The notes under the pieces were generated by a model. The model searched no databases. It saw nothing but the letters and a program-made list of their open reading frames with translations, and was not told the origin of the DNA. A DNA stretch of 64,000 nucleotides from Chloranthus sessilifolius. Taxonomy: Eukaryota > Streptophyta > Magnoliopsida > Chloranthales > Chloranthaceae. The translations under genes were made by a program, and so were the position numbers. This document shows, in pieces, positions 46,376 to 56,093 of the stretch. Each line of letters starts with the position of its first letter. Within the stretch, counting starts at the first letter, position 1. The stretch covers positions 76,774,671 to 76,838,670 of the forward strand of contig CM037598.1 in NCBI GenBank assembly GCA_021018995.1. Direction: 5' to 3'.

Positions 46376-46660
46376 CTTGTATAAGATTTATTAGTATCGA
46401 CACTTAGCAAGGGCCCCTAAGTAATTTATATCAAGATATCAATATTAGTATCAGCCAATATGGATACAGTATCACCAATAACGAATTGGTCCCTTTAAAA
46501 AATACAAAAAATTGTATTGGTCAGTATCGCCAATAATTAACCCTATACTGTGTACAGATATCGATACCATCCGATGCCTTTATCGGGTTGGAATCGATAT
46601 TGGTTCTTGACAAAACTGATGCGTATCAGTATCGGCCGAGATTTCGTACCATGATTTGTA
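46376..46660. repeat. tatcggccgat/cagtatcgcc repeat inside the PI-PLC fragment
   Basis: Repeated gatatcaatattagtatcagcc and cagtatcgcc words of the 41557 family fill the space where the intron between the two PI-PLC exons should be, probably a later insertion. Confidence 0.45.
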
Positions 46661-46872
46661 TATTTCCTTTCCTTGCAGACTTCCCCCATTCAATTTACTG
46701 GGAGGTTATTGTTGGTATAACTTTTCCAAATCATGCAAATAAAATCAATTTACGCAAGGGGGATGCATGGTATTGGGTAACCGGATGTACAAGCCTATGG
46801 TTCATTAAGGGAAAAATGATGAGTCAAAGACCAAAACTTGTTCAGACCAACAGTGATTTCTTATCATCTTAC

Positions 46873-46953
46873 CCTTGTATAGAAGTCTGGTGGGGGAGTA
46901 TGCATCGAAGTGTGTCTTACCGAAATCAAAACACCATCCATCGCCCATATATA
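46873..46953 (-). pseudogene. PI-PLC exon, VYMGDGW region
   Basis: After ggcgaaag the minus strand reads VYMGDGWCFDFGKTHFDAYS, then a C run with one base too many shifts the frame in the expected Pro-Pro-Asp-Phe-Tyr. A gtaaga donor follows at 46872. The motif links the catalytic Y region to the C2 domain in plant PI-PLC. Confidence 0.85.
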
Positions 46954-47051
46954 CTTTCGCCTATTTAGTGACATGACAACCCATGTAAATTAGATAAGCT
47001 AAACAAAATAATTACGTACCCGATAGAGTTGGTTGTGTGGGCAAAATTTAC

Positions 47052-47204
47052 CTTCAATGTTATCTTCACTGGTAATTTTGCTTTAGGATCAAAGACCTCA
47101 TTATGTGGACCGCACTTCATAAGAAAATCAGGTTTTTTCACATAACCACACCCACCATTAGCTTCGAACATGCCATGCATCAACCAGAGTGACCTTCCAT
47201 ACCC
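47052..47204 (-). pseudogene. PI-PLC exon, end of the catalytic Y region, intact
   Basis: Between tttgtgcag and aag|gtaaat, 51 codons without a stop include [28 protein letters not shown] and [13 protein letters not shown]. This is the family's signature stretch at the end of the catalytic barrel that cleaves phosphatidylinositol 4,5-bisphosphate. The preceding exons (X domain with the catalytic His residues) are absent to the right, so no working enzyme is encoded. Confidence 0.9.
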
Positions 47205-48120
47205 CTGCACAAATATGATGTGCATCAGTCTTAGCACAGGCAAATTTATGAGAAATCATATCCCCTGAACCATGGATTTTATTAAATCTTCCGTTAAGGA
47301 TTGTCCAATTTACATGCTTTTGCATAAATTAGAACTCAAATTTCTAGCTTAAGAAAAACATCATGCAACAGTCTCGACCTAGCAATGCCGATACAATTTA
47401 TGCAACCATTTGTGTAAGCTTAAGCAACTGATTATGGTGGAGTCCGAAAACATTTTCTTGAATCATGTATAATTATTTGAACTTCAAGCTGCATTCATGA
47501 ATTGGGAAGAAGGTCCATTTTGTTCCTTTACATGAAAGTACATAATGGCAAGAAGAACATAAAGGAATGAGTATTTACAAAGTAGCGCATATCCCGGACA
47601 AGCAAATAAACATCCCCCCTAAGTTCACAACTCGTCTGCAACTTATATTTACCTTGTGTAAACACCAAAATCTTTTTGCACAACTCCAATAGAACTGAAC
47701 AAGGTGTCAAACTCGGAATCGGTACTGGGTAATGGTCCAATCTTGGACCGATACAATTTCTGCCGATACTGAAACCATGATTTTTTTGAAAAAAAAATGA
47801 TTGTAATCTTTAGGAATTTGGAAGAGCACTTATAGATTCTATGCTTCTGTAATCTTTCGGTGGAGGGTTGAACACAATTTCAAGCATAGGCAAAAGGAAG
47901 ACAGTGACATTTCTATTGACAACAGCATAGAGTGACCCAACAGGCATCAGTCTGTTGGATTGCAAACATGGCAATCCTATTTGTACAAATGATGCAGATA
48001 ACAGGTTTAGCCCACACTTTGATTAACAACTTATATTAAGACACTAGAAATTATTGTTGTTTGGAATCTTATGTTTAACAAGTAGGCCCTTAGGTTCTAG
48101 GCATGCCAGCTCCCTTTTTT
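47205..48120. other. No gene recognised
   Basis: Upstream PI-PLC exons were sought on the minus strand and not seen. A gataccg-type tract lies near 47700-47785. Confidence 0.45.
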
Positions 48121-48125
48121 GTTTC

Positions 48126-48345
48126 TTTTTTTTTTTTCGATAAAACCGCTTGAGGTTGACGGGTACTCACCCTTCTATTAAATCAAATAAAATGAAATGA
48201 AATACAAGAGGTAAAAACTTTGGAAATCAAAAAGAAGAATCTATTTGAGGGTGAAATGAGAGATATTTGTTCCACCACAGAGAATTATTTGGTTCTTGCA
48301 TAAGGAAATAGAGTACAAGAACAAAATCTAATCCAACAAACCTAG
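48126..48345 (-). mobile_element. LINE 3' end remnant
   Basis: A 12-bp A tail (T on plus, 48126-48137) follows, on the minus strand, a 3' UTR ending cctcaagcggttttatcg. That resembles the end of the LINE at 21846 (ctcaagctaacttatcg), so both belong to one family. No coding part is recognisable. Confidence 0.6.
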
Positions 48346-48358
48346 TTTTTTTGTAGTG
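48346..48358. repeat. CACTA-like terminus
   Basis: tttttttgtagtg reads CACTACAAAAAAA inverted. No partner end was identified. Confidence 0.4.
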
Positions 48359-48499
48359 TTAGATTCTTCTTCTACCATATTCATCACATTTGTAAACCAA
48401 ACGTCCTTACAATGTAAACAGATTCCTCTTACTCATTACAATTTTATATCAATCAGTTCAAATGGCATACTTGAGTAATGAGCAGAAGGGCTGTTGAAG

Positions 48500-48775
48500 G
48501 AATGGGCGCGTCAGGTTGAGCTAAAATTTAGGTTTGCCTGGCCCTTTGTGCTCATCAAAGATAAACCAGTCACCCCGACCAGACATGATGGGTCAAGCAT
48601 CCTGAACGCAAAAACTAGGTCAGGTTGGGTAGATTAGAGCAGAAACAGGCCACAGATCAAAACACCCTAAATCCCAAAAAATCTGCCCAACCAGACCCCA
48701 ACCAAGCTCGGTCCAATACTTTGAGCCTGAACTGACCTAACGGGTCAAGTTTATTTGCCCCAGCCGATATAATGA
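48500..48775. repeat. GGGTCAAG/ACCAGACC-rich tract
   Basis: Style of the GGGTCGG MITE family (caggttgggtagatt, ctgacctaacgggtcaag). Ends not resolved. Confidence 0.4.
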
Positions 48776-49055
48776 CCCCACTAGTTAATAGCCCTACTCA
48801 TGATGCTAACGGTGCAGCCACATTCTGCAATGGTGTTGGATGTAAATTTTATGCTTAATTCGTAGTAAATTAAAATCACAAAGCATATTTTACCTTTTAC
48901 AAATGTATGTATAAGCATGCATGTTTCGTGTCTGAATGCATCTAGTGAACAACTGTGCTGAAATGGCCATGTTAAAACTTTCAAATCATGGTTGTGTAAA
49001 TCATTTGATTGTGTGTTAACAAACAACATATGACAATTAATGTATACATATATAG

Positions 49056-49136
49056 TTGCCTTCCATCCTCTGGAGGAGTGTTGAAAGAGCATATGTACTT
49101 GCCTTCCATCTTCTGGAGGAGCGTTGAAGGAGCATA
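49056..49136. repeat. 43-bp tandem duplication
   Basis: ttgccttccatc(c/t)tctggaggag(t/c)gttgaa begins at 49056 and 49099. Confidence 0.85.
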
Positions 49137-49141
49137 AAACC

Positions 49142-49217
49142 TTAGGGTTTCATCCTTTTGCCTCTGATTTCATGTAGTTTCTCCTGAGCAGCAGCCAGCT
49201 CGGTTGTTCGGATAATT
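49142..49217 (-). pseudogene. Coding-like exon IIRTTELAAAQEKLHE, not recognised
   Basis: After ttacagtgcag the minus strand reads IIRTTELAAAQEKLHEIRGK then RMKP and a TAA. The helical, charged composition looks like part of a coiled-coil protein. I cannot assign a family. It lies in the gene-fragment cluster and is probably another captured exon. Confidence 0.35.
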
Positions 49218-49530
49218 CTGCACTGTAAAGTCAAATGGAGCAGGAAGGTTTCCGTCAATCATCAACTTTTGAGCTTGACATGCATTAAGAGGAGAAAGAC
49301 TTCAAAAGCTCACCTAGTTTCTAAGCTCCAAAATGCGAGGTTCTTTCTCCAAGTTTTCCCCTATTCCACACACATTATATATAATTATTAGCATTAATTC
49401 TACAATGAACTGCCTAGCAAGTATAGAGGTATAGCAATCAAACCAAATGATGGAAGCAAGATACATATTGAGAATTGCCTTAACATGTGAATGGTGGAAT
49501 GAACCTGAATGTAAATCCTATTAGTATTGC

Positions 49531-49587
49531 CGCTACCAAAAATTGCCTTAACAGCAAGTGCTGCTAAAACACCTTATTTTTGTAGTG
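49531..49587. mobile_element. Very short CACTA-like element, 57 bp
   Basis: The left end cgctaccaaaaattgcc and the right end ttatttttgtagtg form an imperfect CACTA-like inverted repeat, directly abutting the dihydropyrimidinase exon. Confidence 0.35.
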
Positions 49588-49679
49588 GCAGGTCAGAGAG
49601 TTATTGGAGAAGCCTTAGTTTCTGGGTTGGTCCTTGATGATTCTGGAATTTGGGACCCTGTCTTCGCCACTGCAGCAAA
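49588..49679 (+). pseudogene. Dihydropyrimidinase exon A
   Basis: The frame reads GQRVIGEALVSGLVLDDSGI then WDPVFATAAK. This matches the plant dihydropyrimidinase (pyrimidine degradation) stretch GE.....L.LDDS..WDP just after the active-site region. The expected donor is gcaag instead of gtaag (49680), a GC-type or mutated splice site. Its 5' edge abuts a CACTA-like end. It continues in 49775-49856 and 50041-50133. Confidence 0.8.
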
Positions 49680-49774
49680 GCAAGAATCCTTATACATTTT
49701 TGAGTTATTTTCTTTGCACTTGTTCAATAATTAAAAGTTTATGCCAAGCATAATGTGACCATTGCATGTTATAG

Positions 49775-49856
49775 GTATGTCATGATGAATCCCCCAATAA
49801 GGAAAGCAAGACACAATAGATCCCTTCAAGGTGCCCTCTCAGGAGGAGTTTTGCAG
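49775..49856 (+). pseudogene. Dihydropyrimidinase exon B, intact
   Basis: Between gttatag and cag|gtttct the exon reads YVMMNPPIRKARHNRSLQGA then LSGGVLQ, the conserved Y.M.PP.R.......L...L..G.LQ of dihydropyrimidinases, with no stop. Confidence 0.85.
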
Positions 49857-50040
49857 GTTTCTCTCTTTAGACTAGATTTGGTTTATATCTCATATGCTCT
49901 ACACAAATATATAATAGAGCCCTTCATATATTAACTGTTTTTTGTATATCAAGTTCTACTAAATCCGGGATGTTGGGTAATATTTTATATATATTGTGGC
50001 TCACATCTTCCTTTTGATTTACACTTTTTCTGATGTGCAG

Positions 50041-50133
50041 CTTGTAGGAATGGATCATTGTGGATTCAACTCCCAAAGCTTTGGGTGTTGATGACTTCCG
50101 AAAAATTCCAAATGGTGTTAATGGTACGATGAA
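50041..50133 (+). pseudogene. Dihydropyrimidinase exon C, frameshifted
   Basis: After ctgatgtgcag it reads LVGMDHC (the family's DHC motif, whose Asp helps bind the active-site metals), then shifts frame to DSTPKALGVDDFRKIPNGVN. The family continues past G with a catalytic-barrel helix, but here the sequence becomes unrelated. It is the end of a three-exon fragment. The enzyme opens dihydrouracil and dihydrothymine rings; this copy cannot. Confidence 0.85.
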
Positions 50134-51487
50134 CTTTTGGTTGTCTATTGTGCACAGTCATGGCCTGCTTGAAATGCTGCTACATACTGCTTTCACATGT
50201 ATTTATTTTATTGAAATTCTCTCTATATATATCATTGTGGATTCTACTTACCTGTCTGGAAATATTTTTGAATAGGTTTTCGTTCTCTTCTATAGTCTTG
50301 CTTTGAAAGTATAGGAAGACCAGTGAAAATGGACTTGTGTATTGAGAAAGTAGGGTGAATTTTGTTTTTAGAGGTTTTTATTGGGCTTTTGGATAGTTTT
50401 GGGTATGATAACTGAGTGTTGTTCGCAGACAACTGTAAAGTTCAAATTCTCTGTGGGCCGAGAAAATAAAATTTTCTTTTACCATATGAATTCCATGAAT
50501 TTTTTATAGTCAAATGTGGTGATTGAAGAAAGTTATGGATGAAATGCAATTCTTTGGTCTTCTATACTTTTAACTGAATTCATGCATATCCTTTTTCTAT
50601 GGGATGAAATGCAATTCTTTGGTCTTATGTGCTCCTAACTGAATTTTTCTTAGAGCACCCGACTAAGTCCCTGAGTACGCACAACACCCCACATCACATG
50701 TACCATTCAGTAGTTGCAAAAGGCCAGCAAAGGGTTGGATTCGGCCATCTCATCAATCGGCCAAACCATTAGCTTCTTGAAAAATATGTATAATGAAGTG
50801 TTATCCTCGGTCACACACTTAATTTTATTCAAGGGGATTCTTTTTTACAAATAGTCAAAAAGTGATTATCATGGATTGCTAAACCATAATGAAACCATTG
50901 AAAGAAGAAGGAATTTAGTTTACGGGGAATCGTAACATAAAGATGAACATTAAAAAAAAATTATTAACAAGCATAAATTAAGTATATATCTATAAAAGAT
51001 TACAAACAAAAGAATAGCATTCACCAGCCATATCAACCATCTGAAATCCAGGCTAAGTGAGCGTGGGAGGGGCTCACTATATGATAGCAGAGGAAGATAT
51101 ATAATTCTTATGGCGACGAATTGAACTGGCTAACTATAACAATGCAGAAGTTAAGGCTCTGTGGACAAGCCTATCCTTACTCCATAGGATAAACTATGGA
51201 TTGAGATAGACTCAAACACTATTTGATGGCTTGGACATCAATCTAATCCACCTGGGAAACATTTAACACTATTATATGGTTTTGTGGCTTGAATTATCCA
51301 CCTTATGAATTTTCATCCAGAGGGGTCATGTTACAAGCTTTAAATAAACCAATGAGCTTTCAAGTTAACACATTATTTAAGCATAAGAGGCCCACAGCAG
51401 AGAAAAACAACAAATTGTGATCTAAGGGAAGCGGGAAGAAATAGACAAAAATGTTAGCTAGGACAAACGAAAATCAAGAAATTGTAC
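50134..51487. other. No gene recognised
   Basis: AT-rich DNA between the plus-strand dihydropyrimidinase and minus-strand threonyl-tRNA synthetase fragments. No further exons of either were seen. Confidence 0.45.
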
Positions 51488-51578
51488 CTTCAACCTCTTT
51501 AACTCTAGAAAAGAAACCCCCGTAAACTCTTTACAGACTTTCACGGTCTGATTTCCCTCTCCAATAGGACGATGAAGC
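51488..51578 (-). pseudogene. Threonyl-tRNA synthetase exon 3, with TAA
   Basis: After atctccag the minus strand reads ASSSYWRGKSDRESL, a TAA at 51531-51533 where Gln (CAA) is expected, then RVYG. An extra G in a G run shifts the frame before SFLELKRLK and a gtacaa donor. The A.S..YWRG....E.LQR.YG pattern is the end of the editing/linker region of cytosolic-type threonyl-tRNA synthetases. It is the third consecutive exon of this fragment. Confidence 0.85.
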
Positions 51579-51659
51579 CTGGAGATTTCAACTAGTAATA
51601 TTAATGGCACATACATATAAATAGCTCAAATCTAGCCTAATTGTCCCATATGACCTTAC

Positions 51660-51788
51660 CTTTAAACAAGCAAATGCTTTTACAAAAGATGTATTTGGTA
51701 TCTGTGGTCCGCGACAAAGATCGATTAAAGGCCCACATCTGTAAACAGTGATGGTCTTGTCTTCAAGCAACTCATTAATTCTTTCAAC
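51660..51788 (-). pseudogene. Threonyl-tRNA synthetase exon 2, intact
   Basis: 43 codons between tttgtgcag and aag|gtaagg: [20 protein letters not shown] then [20 protein letters not shown] and CLK. YRCGPL.DLC.GPHIP is a defining threonyl-tRNA synthetase motif in the editing domain, where the Cys takes part in hydrolysis of mischarged Ser-tRNA. The usual His of GPHIP is Gln here. Confidence 0.92.
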
Positions 51789-52035
51789 CTGCACAAAAAA
51801 GTTGTGAAATATACAATGTAATATATTATATATGCTGCCACTCCTTTTATAAATATTAAAAGAGTGAAATTCTTTGAAATCCTAGAAGGTTGTTCAAAAA
51901 AAGAACATTTAATTTGCAATCAATTATAAAGGTAAATGCCCATGGGGGAAAGATTATGTCAAAAGGCAGTGATGTCACAAAAGGAATGCTACATATATTG
52001 GGGATTTATAAGATGCAATATCCAACACCATTTAC

Positions 52036-52110
52036 CTTAAAATTATTCTCAGCAAACATCTTGAGAGCTTGTTCTCTCGATACTTCAATGCGCTCAAAGG
52101 GTTGTTTTTC
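52036..52110 (-). pseudogene. Threonyl-tRNA synthetase exon 1 of the fragment, intact
   Basis: 25 codons between ttttacag and aag|gtaaat: EKQPFERIEVSREQALKMFA then ENNFK. This is the E..PFERIEV....A..MF..N.FK stretch just before exon 2 in the family. Phases agree across all three exons. The N-terminal and catalytic exons are not present. Confidence 0.9.
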
Positions 52111-52194
52111 CTGTAAAATCAAGGACACGGGCAACATATAACTAACTGTCTAGGAGCAAGAAAATACATCTAACAGGAAACATTTACTGAAAAT

Positions 52195-52390
52195 AAATAA
52201 AATTATTTGTATGGCATAACCAGATTGACCAGTTTGATCCAGTTAAACTGGTACAACTTACAGAGAAGCCAATCCCAATACCCAGAACCATATAAATAGC
52301 TCTTAACAGACCAGCCAATTCAATGCCCTTTCTAGGAGTTGACCATTTTATAAGGTTTTCACTTGACCAGTTCAGCAGCAATTTACTTTC
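52195..52390. repeat. gaccagtttgatccagttaaactgg repeat, about 190 bp
   Basis: The left side tgaccagtttgatccag and the right side cttgaccagttcagc are roughly inverted. Related to 10637-10925. It sits in the region where the upstream synthetase intron would be, probably an insertion. Confidence 0.4.
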
Positions 52391-52884
52391 GAAAAAAAAC
52401 TTTAATGGCTTTTGCTAGATCAGAGTTTTGTCAAACTTTAAGTCCATCTTTTCAATAAAATAATTCTTGAGCTACAACTTTAGGTCTAGGGTAACTTCTA
52501 CTCTTCCTTTAGTTACCACTCACCTCTAATCATACTCCTTTACCTTAGAATAACCACAACTTCATGAAAAATTCATTGAGTTATTTTAGCAAACATATTA
52601 TATGCAGGCTATCGGTCCATAAGAAGACTTCATCCAAAAATGATAAATATTATTTCTTATATCAACCATTAATCTTAATTAACAAACTAAACATCAAATT
52701 TAACCCAAATTGATCAGATGATGCTTAGCACAAGAGTATAGAAAATAAAAATAAATCAAACAAATAAATAAGCTTTCTAACTTAGAAAAAAAATTATCAA
52801 AATTGAAGATGAATCTTGAACCTAGTAAACCCTCAAATTAAAATTTCTGAAACCTCAAAAAAACCCTAGATATCAAATAGAAAC

Positions 52885-52985
52885 TTACAATAGGAGATTG
52901 AGGCAGATACGAGGCGATTCCGATCGGGGAAAGAGCGCAAACCACTCGCGCTCTCTGCAACTAATTAGGTTTCGAAGCACAGGTC
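52885..52985 (-). promoter_or_regulatory. 5'UTR-like exon with gtaagt donor
   Basis: The minus strand reads a G/C-rich, untranslated-looking stretch (gagagcgcgagtggtttgcg) and then tcctattgtaagtttct, a good donor followed by an intron-like AT-rich region. It resembles a non-coding first exon, possibly of the synthetase gene. Inferred only from composition. Confidence 0.3.
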
Positions 52986-53034
52986 CGATGTATTTTATCT
53001 TGCCTTCTTCAACTAGTTTCTTGAGTTCTCCAAT
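52982..53034 (-). pseudogene. Aldo-keto reductase exon fragment
   Basis: After ttttgaag the minus strand reads IGELKKLVEEGKIKYIG, the strongly conserved stretch of plant NADPH-dependent aldo-keto reductases (auxin-induced/perakine reductase-like), where it normally continues with LSEAS. Here the sequence changes abruptly right after YIG into the 5'UTR-like piece at 52885, so the join is a breakpoint. Confidence 0.75.
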
Positions 53035-53169
53035 CTTCAAAAGAAAGACAAATGTTAGAAAATATGACAAAAAATAGGGAAAACATATATGATTTTTTAT
53101 AGTATGAGAGAGCGCCAACCACTCTCATCGATTGAAATTGATGGAAACCTAATCGATTTCTCTTTAAAT

Positions 53170-53216
53170 ATGGCTCTACTGCTTCCAGGATCCACAGTTA
53201 AAAGATGCAACCCGAT
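53170..53216 (-). pseudogene. Probable WRKY group IIb second exon fragment
   Basis: After ggttttggcag the minus strand reads IGLHLLTVDPGSSRA. Group IIb WRKY proteins have an N-terminal motif TGL.LLTANT.S near the end of their second exon. It is shortly followed by AKR-intron-like sequence, so the fragment is cut short. Confidence 0.45.
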
Positions 53217-53336
53217 CTGCCAAAACCAAAGTAAAATCAAATGATCTCTAAAAGCTCTGTGTAATTGAATAAACAAATCCACCAAAAATAAAATTGAAAA
53301 ATTAAAAATACGTGATTCAATTTCTTATGTTAACAC

Positions 53337-53454
53337 TGGAATCTCGCTTAGGCTTGTCTTTGATTTCGCGAACGCCTTTGGATCTTGGAGCGTCGACTCG
53401 TCTTCGATCTTCAGAGAAGAAATCCATCACTTCGATGGTGTTACGTCGATCCAT
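53337..53454 (-). pseudogene. Probable WRKY group IIb first exon, with ATG
   Basis: From ATG at 53454 the minus strand reads MDRRNTIEVMDFFSEDRRRV then DAPRSKGVREIKDKPKRDSS. The EV.DFFS motif opens many group IIb WRKY transcription factors. The WRKY DNA-binding domain itself is missing. The exon is open, with a donor near 53336. It follows a promoter-like region and could be the 5' end of a chimeric transcript with the AKR and synthetase exons. Confidence 0.5.
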
Positions 53455-53580
53455 CTAGATAGAGAAAATGACTAAAGGAGGTTGGGTTATGAGAGAGGGA
53501 TTTAGGGTTTGAGTGAGGATTTGCGCGAGGGTCCCGATTGAGAGAGAAAATGGGTTGAGAGAGAACAGACATATATAGAG
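53455..53580 (-). promoter_or_regulatory. Promoter-like region and pyrimidine-rich leader
   Basis: On the minus strand a TATA-like ctatatatg (about 53570-53578) is followed about 115 bp later by the ATG at 53454. Between them is a CT-rich leader containing aaaccctaaat, typical of plant 5' UTRs. Confidence 0.45.
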
Positions 53581-55355
53581 GCCGGGTCACCGGGTTGGAT
53601 CTCGTGGATTGCCCAACTATTGCTGGCGGCGTTTATCACCCGCACAAAACTACAATCTACGCCGACTGCTGGAATTAGACAGCCCTCATATGGATCATCA
53701 TGTGTTTTATGTAATGATATATATGTAAATGTGTTGACAATTTTGAATAAGATGATGGAGATCATTTTTGTATCAAAGATTTTTAAATCATTGCATGCTT
53801 ATCAGACGATACACATTAATTTCACATGACACATGTGTTGACTGAATCATAAGATCTTAGGTCATCACCTACATAAATCATAAATGAGCGTTATACCATA
53901 ACGTGTTATTACTACGAAAACCTATCAATTCTATCCATCAATTTAGTAAATAATATGAAAACATCATTAATTATTTTATTCCATATATAGGCCCAAATAT
54001 AAAAAAATATTAAATAATACTTAAGTCCAATAATTCATCAATTAAATCCATAATTATCAAGAAATTAACAATCATGTTTTCAATAATAAAAGTTCAAAGA
54101 AAAAATCTAATTAAGCAACTTAATGTCCAAAATATAAATTTATAACATTTTCATAAGCTTATAGTTCAAAGCCATCATCTCTGTCATCCTTCGCCTGATC
54201 ATCGATAGCGACATCATTGTGTATCTAAACTCCACCATCTCTATTACCCTGTCTTGTATGACCACTCAAAGTCAACGGTGTGAGTAATAATCTTGTATGA
54301 ACCAAATATGCAATCCATGCTCAACATTCTACATATATTCAACAATGCATATACATGTATGTGAAAAGTTCATGCGTGTGCATACAATATCATAACACAA
54401 GATATAACGTGAAAAATTATGCAATTCTAATCCATTGAAGTATTTTGATAATATACTAATCATGAAACAAGAACCATGTTCATAGTTTATCATTCATTTT
54501 TTTTGTGTATTGTTCATATTTCAATGCAATACATGTTCAAGTATATACACTATGACCTACATGTACGTATGTATCATAAGATCTTTTCCTCAAGGCTGAC
54601 ATCTCTATATTCACTGGATCCGAGCTGGTTACGGCATGCAGTGATTCACCACATGAGTTCTTGTTCTTGTATGCTCGTGATGCATGCATTCATATCTCTT
54701 AAATCACGCGTGTTCATCTTATTCATCCTGCATGACATATACTTCAATGATTCAAGGGTCCACAAAAGAGCTCATCACCATGGCCTGCATGAAGACAAAA
54801 ATCTTCATGGAATCATAATCATGGCTTGACGTAGCATTAACTTGTTCATATCATGGCGTTTATAATTAATAATAAACATGTCTTGGCCATTTTGGCCGGT
54901 ATCTTGCGTTCGTACATCCTTCACTTGTATGGCATGCAATGACATGGGCACTCTTACGATGCAAATCAATCACATGCAATTATTAAATCTTAAATCTTTC
55001 TTTATTTATAAAGTTTACTTCATAGTTTAACGTTCAACATGTTCAACTAAAATTGCATTTAAACTATATGTATAGAAATTGACATGGTACAAGTAATCAC
55101 TCAAACTTATAAACATGATAGTAATAGAGCATCACATCACGATCATTACTTGTCCATTATTGGTACATTAACTATGATTTTTTGATATTTCAAATATTAA
55201 AGCAAGGAAAACATGATTTTATCATACCTATATCTCAAGAGAATCATGTCCGTAACATTGTGATTGAAGGTTCACAATCCAATCCTTAATCACAACCGAC
55301 ATAGATTTAGTAAGAGTTTAGAATAAATAAAATACACCAACTACCTATGTAATTA
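53581..55355. other. No gene recognised
   Basis: AT-rich DNA with no domain in any frame and no repeat boundary seen. Confidence 0.45.
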
Positions 55356-55358
55356 TCA

Positions 55359-55500
55359 CACTACAAAAACAAAGACCATTAGTGGCAGCCATAAAATGCC
55401 ACTATTAACAAAAAAACTGCTGCGAATACTCTTGCCGCTAATAGTCTTAATAGTTTTTTTGTTAATAGCTTTGCCGCTAATAATCTTATTTTTTGTAGTG
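55359..55500. mobile_element. 142-bp CACTA-type MITE with 3-bp target duplication
   Basis: Starts cactacaaaaac and ends attttttgtagtg; TCA flanks both sides (55356-55358 and 55501-55503). Inside are ttagtggcag and gccgctaat repeats, as at 21530-21824. Three-base duplications are the CACTA standard. Confidence 0.85.
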
Positions 55501-55503
55501 TCA

Positions 55504-56090
55504 CCATCATATCTCAAAAATATGTTAAAACCTTTTATACATATATACTTATTTCTATTAATTCTCTTATAAATCAATAATAAAGTCTCCTTTATTGAAT
55601 AAAAAATAGAATTAATTTTTATTTAAATCTATAATAGATTTTAGATTGATCCTCTTTAATTAAATCAAAACAAAAATATCATTAACACATTAAGGATATT
55701 CGACTCTTTTTTTTCTTAATAACATACTTTTAATAATGATTTAAACCAAAAATAGATTTTAATCTTATCAAAATAAATTTTTATTTATTTAAACCTAATA
55801 AGATTTGAATTTAGTCCTTTTAAATAAATTTAAAAGAAAAAAAACATTAATACATACTTTTGAAGAGAATAAAATCCCTGATTAATTAGCCATCTACACT
55901 CTCAAATCCTCGAGAAAATTTAAAAAATCTTTAATGCCTTCTTAAAAATATCTCTCTTCTTACGTTTTTAATGCAAAAAGGTAGAAAAGAATTGGCTAAT
56001 TTTCTATTTTTATAAACTTTATAGGATAATATAAAAACTTACACACAAACATAAAATAATAGTGTATATAAGATTATATTAACTTTTTTT
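55504..56090. other. No gene recognised; very AT-rich
   Basis: Only A/T runs. Confidence 0.5.
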
Positions 56091-56093
56091 TAT

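Noticed and set aside
46588-46968. 127-codon plus-strand frame
   Set aside because: Crosses the repeat and antisense PI-PLC exon; no domain.
54476-54829. 118-codon plus frame rich in His, Ile, Tyr and Ser
   Set aside because: Low-complexity AT-rich sequence with no domain and no codon-like pattern.
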